Of a stretch of DNA of 64,000 bases, positions 1-11,265 are shown piece after piece. A program made the position numbers and the translations under genes. The stretch's first letter is position 1; each line of letters starts with the position of its first letter. The stretch covers positions 529,001-593,000 of the forward strand of contig CAXIUP010000270.1 in assembly GCA_964035015.1 (NCBI GenBank), written 5' to 3'. Under the pieces are notes generated by a model that made no database searches, was not told the origin of the DNA, and saw nothing but the letters and a program-made list of their open reading frames with translations. The stretch is from Corallium rubrum. Its lineage: Eukaryota > Cnidaria > Anthozoa > Scleralcyonacea > Coralliidae.

Positions 1-1
1 T

Positions 2-502
2 TTAACTGATCTTACTAAGGAAAAGAAACCTACCAAAATAGAATGAAATAAAGCCTGTGAGGAAACTTTTAGAGATTTAAAGAGTGCCCTCCAGACAGCA
101 CCAGTATTAAGGCCACCTCATTGGGATGAGCCCTTTATTTTGCAAGTAGATTCTTCGGATCGAGGCTTAGGTGCTATTTTAAGTCAAGTCAATAGCAGTG
201 GAGAGGAGCATCCCGTCGCTTATGCTAGCAGAAAATTAGTATTGCGAGAAGAAAGATTATCCACCACAGAGAAAGAGTGTTTAGGAGTAGTTTGGGCGGT
301 GGAGTCGTTCAGGTATTATTTATACGGTAGAAAGTTTACCCCTCAGACAGATCATAATCCCTTAATTTGGTTACATAAAGCACGAGGAAATAGTAGAAAA
401 CTTCTTCGGTGGAGTTTAACCTTACAAGAGTATGACATCATCATGCAACACAAGAGAGGGAGTGAGCATGTGAATGTGGATGCCTTGAGTAGGGCGAGAT
501 AA
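2..502 (+). pseudogene. gypsy pol fragment: end of RT connection and RNase H domain
   Basis: One frame runs from position 2 to the stop at 500-502. It shows the usual transition from RT into RNase H (motifs CEETFRDLKSAL, then APVLRPPHWDEPFIL) and the RNase H core: QVDSSDRGLGAILSQ, STTEKECLGVVWAVESFR, a TDHNPL motif and the terminal DALSR. One in-frame TGA near 44 sits where a tryptophan codon (TGG) is normal in the family, so this copy is inactivated. The ORF ends at RNase H and no integrase domain follows before the LTR, which starts 221 bp later. Either the integrase was deleted or the element has the Gmr1-like order with integrase upstream of RT. The apparent start at 140 is only an internal codon. 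Confidence 0.85.
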
Positions 503-723
503 AAAAAAAAGAGGAAAAAGGGGCTCATATCCTTAGTTGGTTTGGGTAGGATAGAAATCTCCCTTTCAATCCGTCTACTGTTTCTATAGCTCTTGGTCCG
601 AAAGAGAACATTTAAAAGATTTATTATTAAAGTCAAAAAAAATTTATTTTTTTTAGCTATTGTTAACGCTAGAATAGGACTATTATATTCCTAACGTAAT
701 AATACTAGTCTTAAGGGGGAAGA
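503..723 (+). other. gypsy 3' untranslated region and polypurine tract
   Basis: Short noncoding stretch between the pol stop codon and the LTR. It is A-rich and ends in a purine run (aaggggga followed by aga) directly before the LTR start tgtgacg, the expected place for the plus-strand primer. I see no ORF of note. Confidence 0.6.
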
Positions 724-1110
724 TGTGACGAAGTAGAAAATTAGTAATTTAAATAGTATTTTAATTATGCTTAAGTTTAGAAAAAGGCATGTAAATAAGT
801 AAAATTATAATTAGGACAATCCCTTAGAGAGTTGTCAGACGTCAAGTTTATGTAAATGGCCAACGCTTTAGATAAAAAGGAGAGTCCGAAAGTGTCTTGG
901 GGAGAGAGAGGTCATCGTTGTTAGGCGAAAAGAAGATACGAGAGTTCAACTTGCTTGGAAACCGCCAAGCTCGCAGATATCACAGGAAGATATTGACAGT
1001 AAAGACGGTTGGGGTAAGAGACAGCCTTATTCAAAGGTACACCAGACCAACGTCGTCATCGATAATTATCTGAGTTCGTGAGCAAGTGGTGGTAGCAGTT
1101 ACGTATAAAA
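724..1110 (+). repeat. gypsy 3' LTR, first part
   Basis: LTR begins with TGTGACGAAG right after the purine tract. It breaks off at 1110 within gtataaaa, where copia was inserted. The last five bases (taaaa) are the copia target duplication. The sequence continues at 5841. Total LTR length without copia is about 775 bp. Confidence 0.75.
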
Positions 1111-1320
1111 TGTTAAAATAATCACTCTCTCGTATTTATTTTAATCCTTTAATAAATACATAACAGATACAAAAAACATACAATGCATATCTCGACCGCA
1201 TGTTCGGACGTAGCAAGAACGAAAAAGTACGATGTAGTCATGGTAACGTGGAGTCACATGACTAATACAACCAATAAGAACTTAACAGTGATATAGCATA
1301 AATTATCATAATTCTTAACA
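1111..1320 (-). repeat. copia LTR (3' LTR in element orientation)
   Basis: 210 bp, matching 5627-5835 almost base for base (it has tttaatccttta where the other copy has tttaaccttta). It lies just outside the polypurine tract, so it is the 3' LTR of the minus-strand element. Confidence 0.93.
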
Positions 1321-1331
1321 CTCCCACTTGA
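1321..1331 (-). promoter_or_regulatory. copia polypurine tract
   Basis: In element orientation the bases before the 3' LTR read atcaagtgggag, the usual copia-type purine tract (AAGTGGGAG then TGTTA). Confidence 0.75.
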
Positions 1332-1361
1332 TAATTATGCTATTTTATTATACAAACATAT

Positions 1362-4300
1362 TTAAACAACATCATAAACACCTAATGAGTTTCTAAATTT
1401 CTCAAAGGTAAGTTTTGGTGGTAATCCTTTGGTCATGATATCTGCCACCATGTCTTCAGTAGGACAATAAATCACTTTGATTTCATTCGACATAACTCTC
1501 TCACGAATAAAATGATGACAAATGTCAATGTGCTTGGTTCTCTTATGATACTTGGGATTCTTAGCCAGTTCAATAGCTCCCTGGTTGTCTTCGTAAATGG
1601 TTGTTGGTATATCCATCTTTTGTCCAAGATCACTCATCAAACGACGTAACCATATAGCTTCTTGTGCTGCAGAACTCAATGCAACATATTCAGCCTCGGT
1701 AGAAGACTTTGCCACAGTAGCTTGCTTTCGACTGGACCAGCTAATGGTACCATTACCAAATTGAAACACATATCCAGATGTAGAGCGACGTGTATCGATG
1801 TCTCCTCCCCAATCAGCATCAGAAAAACCAAAGAACTCTGCTTCCTTCTTACCAACAGAGAATTTAAGACCATAGTTCAATGTTCCTTTCAAATATCGCA
1901 TTATACGCTTAACCCCCGTCCAGTGATCCTTACTTGGTTTGGACATATATTTGGATAAAGTTCCAACTGCAGCAGCGATATCTGGTCTGGTTGTAGTTGA
2001 TGCATATGTCAGGCATCCAATTGCTTGTTGGTACATTTCAGTATCAAAAGATTTATCATCTGTTGACAATTGCTGAAATATTTTACCAGGCTCAAGAGGA
2101 GTGGAGACAGGCTTGCACTTCTCCATGCCAAATCGTTTAAGCACTCTTTCAAGGTAACTTGGTTGATTTATTGACAAAGTCTTAGCTTCCCTGTTTCGTT
2201 TGATTGACATTCCAAGAAGATATCGTGCTTCACCCTGGTCAACCATCTCGAATCTTTGACATAATGATGCCTTCTCTGTTTCCAGCAAAGAAATGTCGTT
2301 AGATACTGGAACTATATCGTCTACATATACTCCCAGTATAACAAAACTGATATGTCCATCAGCATTCTTGATAGACTTAACATATATGCAACCATCTGCA
2401 TTACTCTTACGATAACCGACTGATTTCAAATGTTCATCGAGAGTAACATTCCAGCAACGAGCTGATTGTTTAAGTCCGTAAATACTCTTCTTCAATTTAC
2501 AGACGTGGTCAGGTCTGTCAGGATCGACGAATCCTTCTGGCTGTGACATATAAATCTCACAATCTAATGAACCATTTAGAAATGCAGTTTTCACATCCAT
2601 CTGATGCACTTCAAGACCATGTGCATTAGCTAGTGCAAGTAACGATCTGACAGATGTATGTCGAGCTACTGGTGAGAACACTTCGTCATAATCTACTCCT
2701 TTCGTTTGTGAATACCCTTATGCGACCAGTCTAGCTTTAAAACGATCTACTGAACCATTTTCATCACGCTTGACTTTTAAGACCCATCGAGATCCTACTA
2801 CATTCTTTCCTTTCGGTGGAGGCACCAATTCCCACGTCTCATTCTTTAATAAGGATGAATATTCTGAGTTCATGGCTTCACTACACTGACTGGAATGTTC
2901 ACCATTCAAAGCATCATCAACTGATTTAGGTTCATCAATTTCTGAAGTTAAAGAATCAACCACTAGACAATCATCATCTCTAAATCTGTTAGGAACTCTT
3001 CGCTGCCTTACAGGTCCTAGATTTCGAATATCCTCCATAAATGTGTCTTCATATGTTCTTCTCAATGGTGTTTCTTCATTAGTTTCTCCCACTGGTTCAT
3101 CATTCTCAGGTACTGGTTCAGGATTCTCAGGTACTGGTTCAGGATTCTCAGGTACTGGTTCAGGATTCTCAGGTACTGGTTCAGCATTCTCAGTGTCAGT
3201 TGGAAGTTCAAATTCTTCATCAACTTCTGGAAAGATAAGGTGGATTACGCCGTCGTCCGACTTAGGCTGCTCATCAAAATGATGAAACTTATCCTCGTAG
3301 AATACAACATTTCGACTTATGACAAAACACTTCTTCCTCAAATCATATAGCTTGTATCCTTTGGTACTCTGAGGATATCCAACAAAAATCGCTTTATGGG
3401 ATTTTTGATCTAACTTCTGGCGTTGACAGTCTGGAACGTGTACGTAACACAAACAGCCAAAGACTCTTAAATTGGAAATGTCTGGTTTCTCACCAAAACA
3501 ACATTCGAATGGAGTTTCACCCTTTAAAGCTGTCGTAGGGCTTCGATTGTGAACATAAACTGCTGTGCTGCAAGCTTCTGCCCAGAATTGCAGAGGCAAT
3601 TTTGCTTGATGAATTATTGACCTTGCTGCCTCGATGATAGTACGATTTAGACGTTCGGCAACTCCATTTTGCTCCGGACAATATGGATTCGTGAATTCAT
3701 GAGAAATACCCTTTTCTGCACAATATCTAGCGAAAATGTGAGAAGTATACTCTCCCCCATTATCACTTCTGAGGACTTTAACCTTTCCATCCTCTTGCCG
3801 AATGTTCAGTTTCTTGATTTGGTGACCAGACTGTTTTTCCACAAAGTTAACATACTCCTTGAACTTTGAAAGAACTTCACTCTTTTTCTTGATGAAGTAA
3901 GCAGTGGTGTATCTTGAAAAATCGTCAGTAAATGTCAACATATATCTACTTCCACCCTTTGATTCAACTTGCATCGGGCCACATACATCACTGTGTATTA
4001 TCTCGTATGGTTTAGTTGCTCTATGTTGACTCTGCTTAGGAAAGGGATTCTTGTGCATCTTTCCAAGTACACATCCTTCACATTCTTTCTCATGGTGATG
4101 ATCAGCGTTATAGTTCATCCCAACGACCATTTCATTCTTAGCCAATTGATGAATATAATCGTAGTTTAAATGACCCAATCTTTGGTGCCAAACTCCAAGT
4201 GTTGGTACACTAGACGCTGTCGAAACTTGTGCGAACTCAGCAGTGTTGACTGTGTACAGCTTGCCATCTAGTAGCTGTCCAATAACAAACTGTTTGTCAC

Positions 4301-5525
4301 CCTTCGACACAATACATTTCTCCCGGTCGAAGTGAATTTCAGCTCCCATTAAGGCCATTGCAGGGACTGACAGTAGGTTTTTAGTCAATTTGGGTACAAA
4401 TAATACTTTATGCAAATCAAGATAAACACCATTGGCATCGTTTCCTGTGGGAAGTCTAACCATCCCTTCACCCAAAGCATGAATTACTGTGTTGTCTCCT
4501 AAATATATTTCGGTTGGCTGTTGGTATTCAATAAAATCCACCAAAATGCTTCTATCGTACGTCATATGCTTAGTTGCCGCAGAATCAATAAACCATTCAT
4601 TTGTATCATTCACTGTGCTTGATATCAGTGCCACTCCTTCACGTTCAGGTTCAGCCAGTTTAGCCATATTTGAATGTTCATTTTTGTCAGTGTTCCGTTT
4701 GTTATTGTATGGACAGTTCTTAACAACATGCCCAAGTTGACTGCATTTGAAACATCTGACTCTGTTTCTTTCCGGTTCATCATGCTGTGCTGCCCGTGTT
4801 TCCGGAGGTTTGTTGTTCCATGATGGTTTGTAATCTTGTGACCATCTACGAGGAATCTCAGTGCGTCTGGGCACTTGATTTCTCCCCCTGTTGAAATTTC
4901 TGCCTCTTTTAGCAAAAAAAGCATTGTCAGAATCATGTTTCTCGTTTTTCTCCTTCCGTTTCATGTACTCTTCGATTAATAATCCTCTTACATCATCCCA
5001 GTCTAGTTCATCAGCCTTTCTGGCATTCAAACTGGTCAGGAAATTGTCGTATGATTCTGGCAAACTGCCCAACACAACAGTGGCAAATTTCTTCGGAGAG
5101 ATATCCTCTTTCATTTCACGCAATTGCTCAGCAAGTGAAGTCATGTAGGTTAAATGTTTCATTAAATCCGCTCCCTCTTCCATGTTGGCTGCGTAAAATT
5201 TACGATTCAAACGGACAATCTGTGTGACTGACACAAATTCAAACTGCTTCTGTAAAATCTGCCATGCTTTCAGTGGGTCTGTTGCCGAAGAGATGTGTAT
5301 TTGAAGATGTTTCTCCACATTTAAGGCGATCAACGAGTATGCTTTGTCTGAACGTAGTCGAAAAGCATTCTTAACAGCGACAGTTGCAGTGTCTTCGGGA
5401 GGTGTCTCTTGTCCTTCTTGAGTGAATCCCCATAGGCCACGCTCCATCAAAACGAGCTTGATATTGTATTTCCATGACTGATAGTTTCTTCCATTTAACT
5501 TTTCGATCTTCGTGATCTCCGCCAT
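1362..5525 (-). pseudogene. copia Gag-Pol polyprotein, one internal stop
   Basis: Reading from the ATG at 5525 to the stop at 1362 is one frame of 1388 codons, broken once by TAA at 2718-2720. That position is normally lysine in the RLVAKG motif of the family. Domains in order: Gag N-terminus with a LNGRNYQSWK motif (residues 9-18); CCHC zinc knuckle CFKCSQLGHVVKNC (about 258-271); aspartic protease WFIDSAATKHMT (about 311-322, DSA instead of DSG/DTG); integrase with HHCC finger and DDE core (TDDFSRY, RSDNGGEY, EQNGVAERLNRT); RT with YVDD near 2330 and YGLKQSARCWN; RNase H with DADWGGD, STEAEY and the EDN motif. Lengths and order fit the family. The stop is after the integrase and before the RT catalytic motif, so this copy could make Gag-PR-IN but not RT unless read through. 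Confidence 0.93.
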
Positions 5526-5611
5526 GATACGGCATAAACAACTATTCAGAAATTAACTCACACAACGCAGGACTATTAAATATACGTATCTCACAGCTAT
5601 AACTTTCACGT

Positions 5612-5626
5612 CCTGGGCCCATAACC
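5612..5626 (-). promoter_or_regulatory. copia primer-binding site matching the initiator tRNA anticodon arm
   Basis: In element orientation the 5' LTR is followed by GGTTATGGGCCCAGG. On the plus strand this reads cctgggcccataacc, which is the anticodon stem-loop of eukaryotic initiator methionine tRNA with its CAT anticodon. From memory, Drosophila copia uses the same internal half-tRNA primer rather than the tRNA 3' end. The match by recall is strong; it was not computed. Confidence 0.8.
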
Positions 5627-5835
5627 TGTTAAAATAATCACTCTCTCGTATTTATTTTAACCTTTAATAAATACATAACAGATACAAAAAACATACAATG
5701 CATATCTCGACCGCATGTTCGGACGTAGCAAGAACGAAAAAGTACGATGTAGTCATGGTAACGTGGAGTCACATGACTAATACAACCAATAAGAACTTAA
5801 CAGTGATATAGCATAAATTATCATAATTCTTAACA
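5627..5835 (-). repeat. copia LTR (5' LTR in element orientation)
   Basis: 209 bp, the partner of 1111-1320. In element orientation it is followed directly by the primer-binding site (5626 downward), so it is the 5' LTR. The gag start codon is at 5525, about 100 bp inside. Confidence 0.93.
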
Positions 5836-6228
5836 TAAAACGCTGAGCAGAATCTCGTACAGTTTGGAGTTGGCACGTTTGAAGCCAGCAAACGTTAGTC
5901 GCTGAAAAGACCTCGCGTTCAGACAACTTATCTCGTGGAAGAAAGCGGAGCAAAGGAAGACTCTAGAGTGAAGAAGAGGCCTAGGCAGAAGCCGAAGAAG
6001 ACGACTGACAACGGACAAAAACTTTTAGGAATACGTTAAGTATATTATTATTTAGTTAATTAAATACGACCAGTATATTTAGTAAGTTAGGAATTAAATT
6101 GAATAATAAAATCTTTGTAAGTTCATTGCACTGGAGTTGCGTGAGTTGATGCAAGCTGTAGGAAGGAGAAACCCTCAGTTTAGGGGCGGATTAAACGAAC
6201 TACCCGAAGGTAGCGTGACTTCGCTACA
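5836..6228 (+). repeat. gypsy 3' LTR, second part (TATA, R/U5)
   Basis: Continuation of the LTR after copia, starting with the duplicated taaaa (5836-5840). Joined to the first part it reads gtataaaacgctgagcag, a good TATA box with a transcription start region downstream. An aataaa-type signal lies near 6103-6110. The end cttcgctaca (6219-6228) mirrors the LTR start. The next base belongs to the LINE. Confidence 0.7.
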
Positions 6229-8275
6229 CCTCCAATTCCATTTTTTAATAGTTTCAAATAAAGGCCTTTATGCCAGACGGAATCAAAGGCCTTTTTAAAA
6301 TCAACAAAGCATGCATACATTTTCTCATGATTCTGATTAACATATTTATCGTGTAGAGTTTTCAAAGTAAAAATATGGTCGGCAGTTCTATTGCTTGGTA
6401 TGAATCCAATTTGAGAAGGGTGTAAAAGTTTCTTAGATTTTGAAAAGTTCATCAGTCTGTCGTTAAAGACAGAGCAGAAGAATTTTCCTAATGAGCTTGA
6501 TACACATATTCCTCGATAATTATTTGTATCTAATTTATTTCCTGATTTAAAAATTGGTGAGATAAATCCCTCGCACCATGAGCTTGGGAAGTTTCCAGAA
6601 TTCAATATCGTGTTGAATGTTTTGGTAAAGCAATTGGCAAGGATATCAACACTAAATTTTAACATTTCATTGTTAATTCTGACAGAATATGCAGCTTTTT
6701 TCGACTTAATTTTCTTAGCTGCTTTCATTATTTCTTCAACAGTTATTTCTGTATCAAGTTCATTGAGGAGATTTTTTGAGATTTCATTATGTTTTAAAGT
6801 TTTAGTAATTTCTTCTTGTTCTTTTGATAGTTGGTGTTCACAATGTAGTTGTTCAAAATGTGAAAACCATTCATTCTCTTTGGGTGAATTTTCAGAATTT
6901 TCAGAATTTGCCTCAGTATCAATATCATCTGAGGAGTTTTTTAGGATTTTCCAGAAGAGATTAAGATCATTTTGACTAGCTTTTTCTAGTTCATCGATTT
7001 TGTTATTTTGGAATTCATTTCGTTTCAGTTCTAGTGTTTCTTTGTAAGATTTCAAAGCATCATGATAGTTTTTCCTTAATTCAATATTAGTAGGATCTTT
7101 ATGTTTTAAATTTGAAAGTTTTCTCAAATGGTGTCTTTTGATTCGACAGTCCTTGTCGAACCATTTCTCTTGAACAACATTCGTAATTTTTCTTCTAAGT
7201 TTGCTCTTTTTTATTTTTAACCTTTTTTTGGATGTTTCAAGTAAAATGTTCTGAAATTCAGATACACATTTGTTCATTCCGTTCAAATCATCCGTAAAGT
7301 CGGAATTAACAAATTCATTGATTTTCTTTTGTATTTCTGCTGATCTTAGTGTTTCTCTAAATTTATTTTTAGAATAATCATCCCAAATGAATTGGTTTGG
7401 TAGCTTAGTCATTTCAATATTACATGGATTGGTATCAGGTTGATCAACTAGATGACCGATATCAACCCATGTAATGATTTGACTATGGTCAGATAGATAT
7501 GTAGGTGGTTTAACAACAAAGTAATTAGTCTTTTCAAATAATTCTTGATCACATATGATATAATCAACAACACTAATACCATTGTTACCATGGAAAGTAG
7601 CTCTTCCAAAAGAATCGCCTTTTGTCCGGCCGTTTAAAATTCTCAAGTCAAAGTTTTTACATAGATTAATTAGTTGTTTGCCATGGTTGTTAATTTGATT
7701 ATCAAAATTAAGTCGTTCTTTCGGTTGTAAGCAGTTTTCACTTATATCATTTATAAACTGATTTCCGTCTTTAGAGATAAAGTCCTCGAGAGTACTAGTT
7801 ATAGCATTAAAATCACCGAGGATCATTACATTTCCTTTTGATGACTAGAAAACTATATCGTTTTCCAATTCATCAAATATTTAATTTTCAAAATAAACAG
7901 ATTTTTCTGGTGGAATGTACACACCACATAGAAATAAATCATTTTCAGCATTTAACATTTCTTTTGATATTTTACACCATAAAAAGTTTTTAGACCTTTT
8001 AACAATTAAATAAATTTTTCAAACTTAGTTTTGGTTAGTAAGGTGATACCACCTGACTTGCGACATACCCGGTTGGTATGAGGCGTCGCAGTATCAGAGA
8101 CAAAAGCCCTGAAACCCGGAACATCAATAATTGTGCTACACCAAGTTTCAGTTAAAAAAAGGAAATCAATATTACTAATACGATCAATAAAGTCCTTCTT
8201 CTTAGTTTTATCACCGAGGACATTATTTAAAATACCATGGATATTCCAGGTACTGAAGGAAAGGTTTGAGGACAT
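6229..8275 (-). pseudogene. LINE ORF2: endonuclease and truncated reverse transcriptase
   Basis: Start at 8275 (MSSNLSFSTWNIHG, the first APE-type endonuclease motif). LTETWCS follows, then a frameshift near 8006 and two stops around 7845-7880. The main open frame then runs from 7826. Endonuclease motifs there: GDFNA, ILNGRTKGDSFGRATF and SDHSQI. The RT then begins (SPIFKSGNKLDTNNYRGI, SQIGFIPSNRTADHIF, FVDFKKAFDSVWH with its first catalytic aspartate). The LINE reading ends at NGIGG; the residues after that in the same frame come from the gypsy LTR. The palm motif with the second and third aspartates is missing because of the gypsy insertion. Clearly non-functional. Confidence 0.9.
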
Positions 8276-8440
8276 TGATCAAAGCTAATAAGTGAGTAAG
8301 TTATCTATAGAGTGACCAGGTAATCATTGATATACCAAACTTAAGTTGGAAAGGATTTTAAATTAAGTAAATAATCATGTTTAGTATAGTTGTTTTTTGT
8401 ATAATATTGCTATTAAATAGAATTTTAGTTATAAGTTTTT

Positions 8441-10541
8441 CTAATTGACATACCTATGGAGGTCCTTGATGAGCTGAATGAGTTGACTTGGTATTTCTTG
8501 GTTTACTTTGTTGTTGGTTCTCGCTTCTTGTATTCCAGGGAGTATTGGTGGTTGTGGGGTTGTATGATGACGGTGGTAGGTTGTGGGGAATCGAGGTGGA
8601 GCAAGGGGATGTTTAAGGTATTGTTGATGGAGGTTTTTCGGTGGAACTTCTTGGGTTCCAGGAAGTGTTGGTGGTTGTGGGGTTGTTTGAAGGTGGTTGG
8701 TTGTGGGGAGTCGAGGGGGAGCAAAGGGATGTTTGGGGTTATGGTACTGTTGAGGGAAGTTTGTCGGTGGAGCTGGTGGGATATGACTTGCCGGTTCAGG
8801 TTGGAGAGGCATTAACTGGTGACTGGATGCATATGGGAAAAAGGGTGTGTTGCCGTTTCGTGGGATTTGAGGAGTGTAATGAAACTGATAGGGTGGGAGT
8901 CTTGACGGTTGATGATGTCTAGTACCTGGTGGCTTGTTTCTTGGGCCATTTGGGTTAGTCTTGTTTTTAAAGAAGGCGCGTTTTAGGTTTTGGGCAAATC
9001 GTTTCACTCCAATGTCATTCAGGTGTTTCCTGTCCCTTAAGTGGTTTTGCTTGTTGACATTGTTGTGTCTGACAAATGTGATGTTCCTTTTTGAGGAGAG
9101 TGCTTTTTCTAAGTCATCGTTCAGGTCAGAAGCCCTCTTATCTAGTGTATCAGATCTAGTGAGAAGAGATGAGAAGACGATGTGGCATTCAGGGTGTTTG
9201 GTATGAATGCATTCCACCGTATCCATTGAATTTTTAAGTAGGGTCTCATTTGAGGATGAATGTTCCATATCATTGGTTCCAGTATGTACAATGAATGTTT
9301 TCGGAGAAGTGAATGAGGTGCTATTTAGTATTTCTTTTGCTTTCACAAGGGTGGGACATCTGATATAGCTTGTTTTGCTATCTGGGCATAGTAGGGAAGG
9401 TTTGAGATGATGACCATTACTGTCACAAAGTATGATTGTGTCATCTTTAATTTCTGGGTTAGTTTTCTCATTTGATGGTATTTTTTCTTCTTTTGAAGGG
9501 GATTCATTTGTTGAGGTGGGTTCTTCAATCAACGATTCGTCTTGGAGGGGTAGGAATTTGTTAGATGTGGGAATGCTTGTGGTAGATGCATGAGGAGCTT
9601 AATTCAGTTGTATTGTTATCATCATTCATTTCCATGTTTTCTTTTAATGTTACTATTTCGCCGAGTAACATTGAGTTCTTTTCTTCCAGCGATTTACATT
9701 TGCTGTGTAATTTTTTAATCTCATCTTCTGTTTGTGCTTGTTTCAGAGAGATGTCACTCAGTAACTGTTGGTTATTGGAGTGTTTTGCTTTGAGGTCGGC
9801 AATTTCATGATTAAGATTTTCGATCTTGTTGTCCTTCTCTAATAGAATTGTATTTAGTTCTATAATTGCCCCTTCTGTATTCAGCTTAAAGTTGACAAAA
9901 TCGGCCTCTAGGGATGCCAAGTTGGTTTTTACTGAATGTAGAGGTCTTTCGTTTGGTGAGTTGATAGTGGAGTCCAGTGGAGCATTATCTTGAGGTTGAG
10001 GAGAGGTTTGAAGGTTACTGGTTTTTGAAGAGGATATTTTCTCGACAAAATTCTTCAGGTTTTTTGTCGGGTCGGATTTCATCAAGTCTGGATTGTTTAT
10101 AAGAGCAATCAATATAGGGAATTCTTCAATACCCCATTCTTTTATGAATCTGCCTTGAATCTGGATTCGTCCTTTGTTTACCATGACAGTGATGTTGACT
10201 AGGTTTTCCTCCTTTTCCTGAGAAGTCAAATTGATTATGACCTTGTCGCATTTTCCAGAATCATTGGCGTCTTCATGTTCTTCCCAGTGAGATTTGACAC
10301 TGTCGTTGTTGAGCAAGCCATGTTTGTATCGGATATTCATTGCTTTAATCCATAGTGGCAATCTTTCCTCTGTAGACGAAAATACTACACTTGCTTTATA
10401 AATTGAGAAATCCAATTTCTCAACGGGAACACGTTTGGCATTGGTGGTTTTGAAGTTATCGACTTGATATTTGCTGATGTTATCTTCGGCCACATGTGAG
10501 TTGGTCATTGGCATATTTGCGGCGGTTTGATCGGGTTCCAT
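8441..10541 (-). pseudogene. LINE ORF1: coiled coil plus SGNH esterase, one frameshift
   Basis: The start codon is at 10541. The first frame (326 aa, to 9561) has an N-terminal domain and then a long heptad-like coiled coil (about residues 205-310, rich in L, I, K and E). Near 9565-9600 a frameshift moves the reading to the frame of 9532-8441. That frame carries an SGNH/GDSL-type hydrolase: block I ILCDSNGHHL, a block HTGTNDM and a C-terminal D..H block RDRKHLNDIGV. A proline-rich tail follows with two imperfect copies of a block of about 45 residues (APPR.PTT..H...TTPQPP.LPG.QE). Such proteins bind RNA and may act on lipids in CR1-like LINEs; the exact role is not established. The two ORFs are best read as one broken gene. 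Confidence 0.75.
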
Positions 10542-10725
10542 TTGAAGTTCGTCGATTTTTCTAGTATTTATCCGATTTGATTCGAGTTTAATCGGTGTAA
10601 AGGTTTCTTTTCACAATTATGAAGTGTATTTCAATAAAGACTGGTCAAACTATATCACTAAATCTCTAAAAATTCATTTTGTAAACGCAGCCGATAAAGC
10701 GATGTTTACACATCCGCCATCTTTG

Positions 10726-11265
10726 GGTTAACCTTTACATTTTGACCGATTTTGGCCATTTTTAACCTTCCAAATACACTGTCAAAAAGTGAGACTCAAA
10801 CATAGCCTTTTTTAGCTTCTGAAGCTACAAGTAGGTTTTATTTGTGCCAAATGTACATATTTTATCTTTATTTCAAAACTTGCAAAAGTGGGAAAAAATT
10901 GATCAAAATGTAAATGGATTAATCTTTACTCTTTGACCGATTTTGGCTATTTTTTTAAAGTTCTAAATACGCTCAAAGAATGATAATTTAGCTTAAATAT
11001 AGGCATTTTTTAGCTTCTGTATAGCAACAAGAAGTTTCTATTTGTGCTAAATCTTCATATTTTAGCCATGTTTTAAAAGTTGAAAAAATGGCCGAAATCG
11101 ATCAAAATATAAAGGGGTTAACCTTTACATTTTGACCGATTTTGGCCATTTTTAACCTTCCAAATATACTATCAAAAAATGAGACTCAAACATAGCCTTA
11201 TTACTTATACAAATGAAAACTTCTTGTTGCTTCAGAAGCTAAAAAAAAGCTATGCTTGAGTGAGT
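10726..11265. repeat. three degenerate tandem copies of a unit of about 190 bp
   Basis: The string taacctttacattttgaccgattttggccattttt begins copies near 10,730 and 11,120; a more diverged copy begins near 10,920. Each copy continues with ttccaaatac, then tcaaacatagcc, then a ttttagcttctgaagct segment. The last copy ends in an inverted version (gcttcagaagctaaaaaaaagct). No coding signal. Confidence 0.7.

Larger units (their letters stand above)
1111..5835 (-). mobile_element. Ty1/copia LTR retrotransposon, nearly full length
   Basis: A 4.7-kb element in minus orientation. Both LTRs are present (1111-1320 and 5627-5835) and nearly identical, with TGTTA...TAACA ends. It is bounded by a 5-bp target duplication, taaaa, at 1106-1110 and 5836-5840. 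Its primer-binding site, polypurine tract and a single gag-pol ORF are all recognisable. The near-identity of the LTRs (about one indel and one substitution seen by eye) suggests recent insertion. Known lesion: one in-frame stop in the RT region at 2718-2720. Confidence 0.95.
1..6228 (+). mobile_element. Ty3/gypsy LTR retrotransposon, 3' end, interrupted by copia
   Basis: The window opens inside the pol gene of a gypsy-type element (RNase H at 2-502). A polypurine tract (about 711-723) and the 3' LTR (724-1110 plus 5841-6228) follow. The LTR is split by the copia element at 1111-5835. The LTR termini are imperfect inverted repeats, tgtgacgaag at the start and cttcgctaca at the end. The element lies inside the reverse transcriptase ORF of a minus-strand LINE that resumes at 6229, so its 5' half, its 5' LTR and the rest of the LINE should lie left of the window. 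The LTR sides cannot be checked for a target duplication because the left end is missing. Confidence 0.85.
6229..10700 (-). mobile_element. CR1/L2-like LINE, 5' part
   Basis: Minus-strand non-LTR retrotransposon. It has ORF1 (coiled coil plus SGNH-type esterase, 8441-10541) followed by ORF2 (endonuclease then RT, from 8275 downward). The copy stops at 6228/6229 in the middle of RT, where the gypsy LTR begins. Its 5' limit is uncertain; the sequence upstream of the ORF1 start becomes a tandem repeat at about 10,726. An esterase in ORF1 is known in the CR1 group and relatives, hence the family assignment. I did not compute a phylogeny. Confidence 0.8.

Noticed and set aside
3043-3282. Plus-strand ORF with repeated GSGFSGT
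   Set aside because: Shadow of the EPVPEN repeat (seven-residue unit, five copies) in the copia polyprotein on the minus strand.
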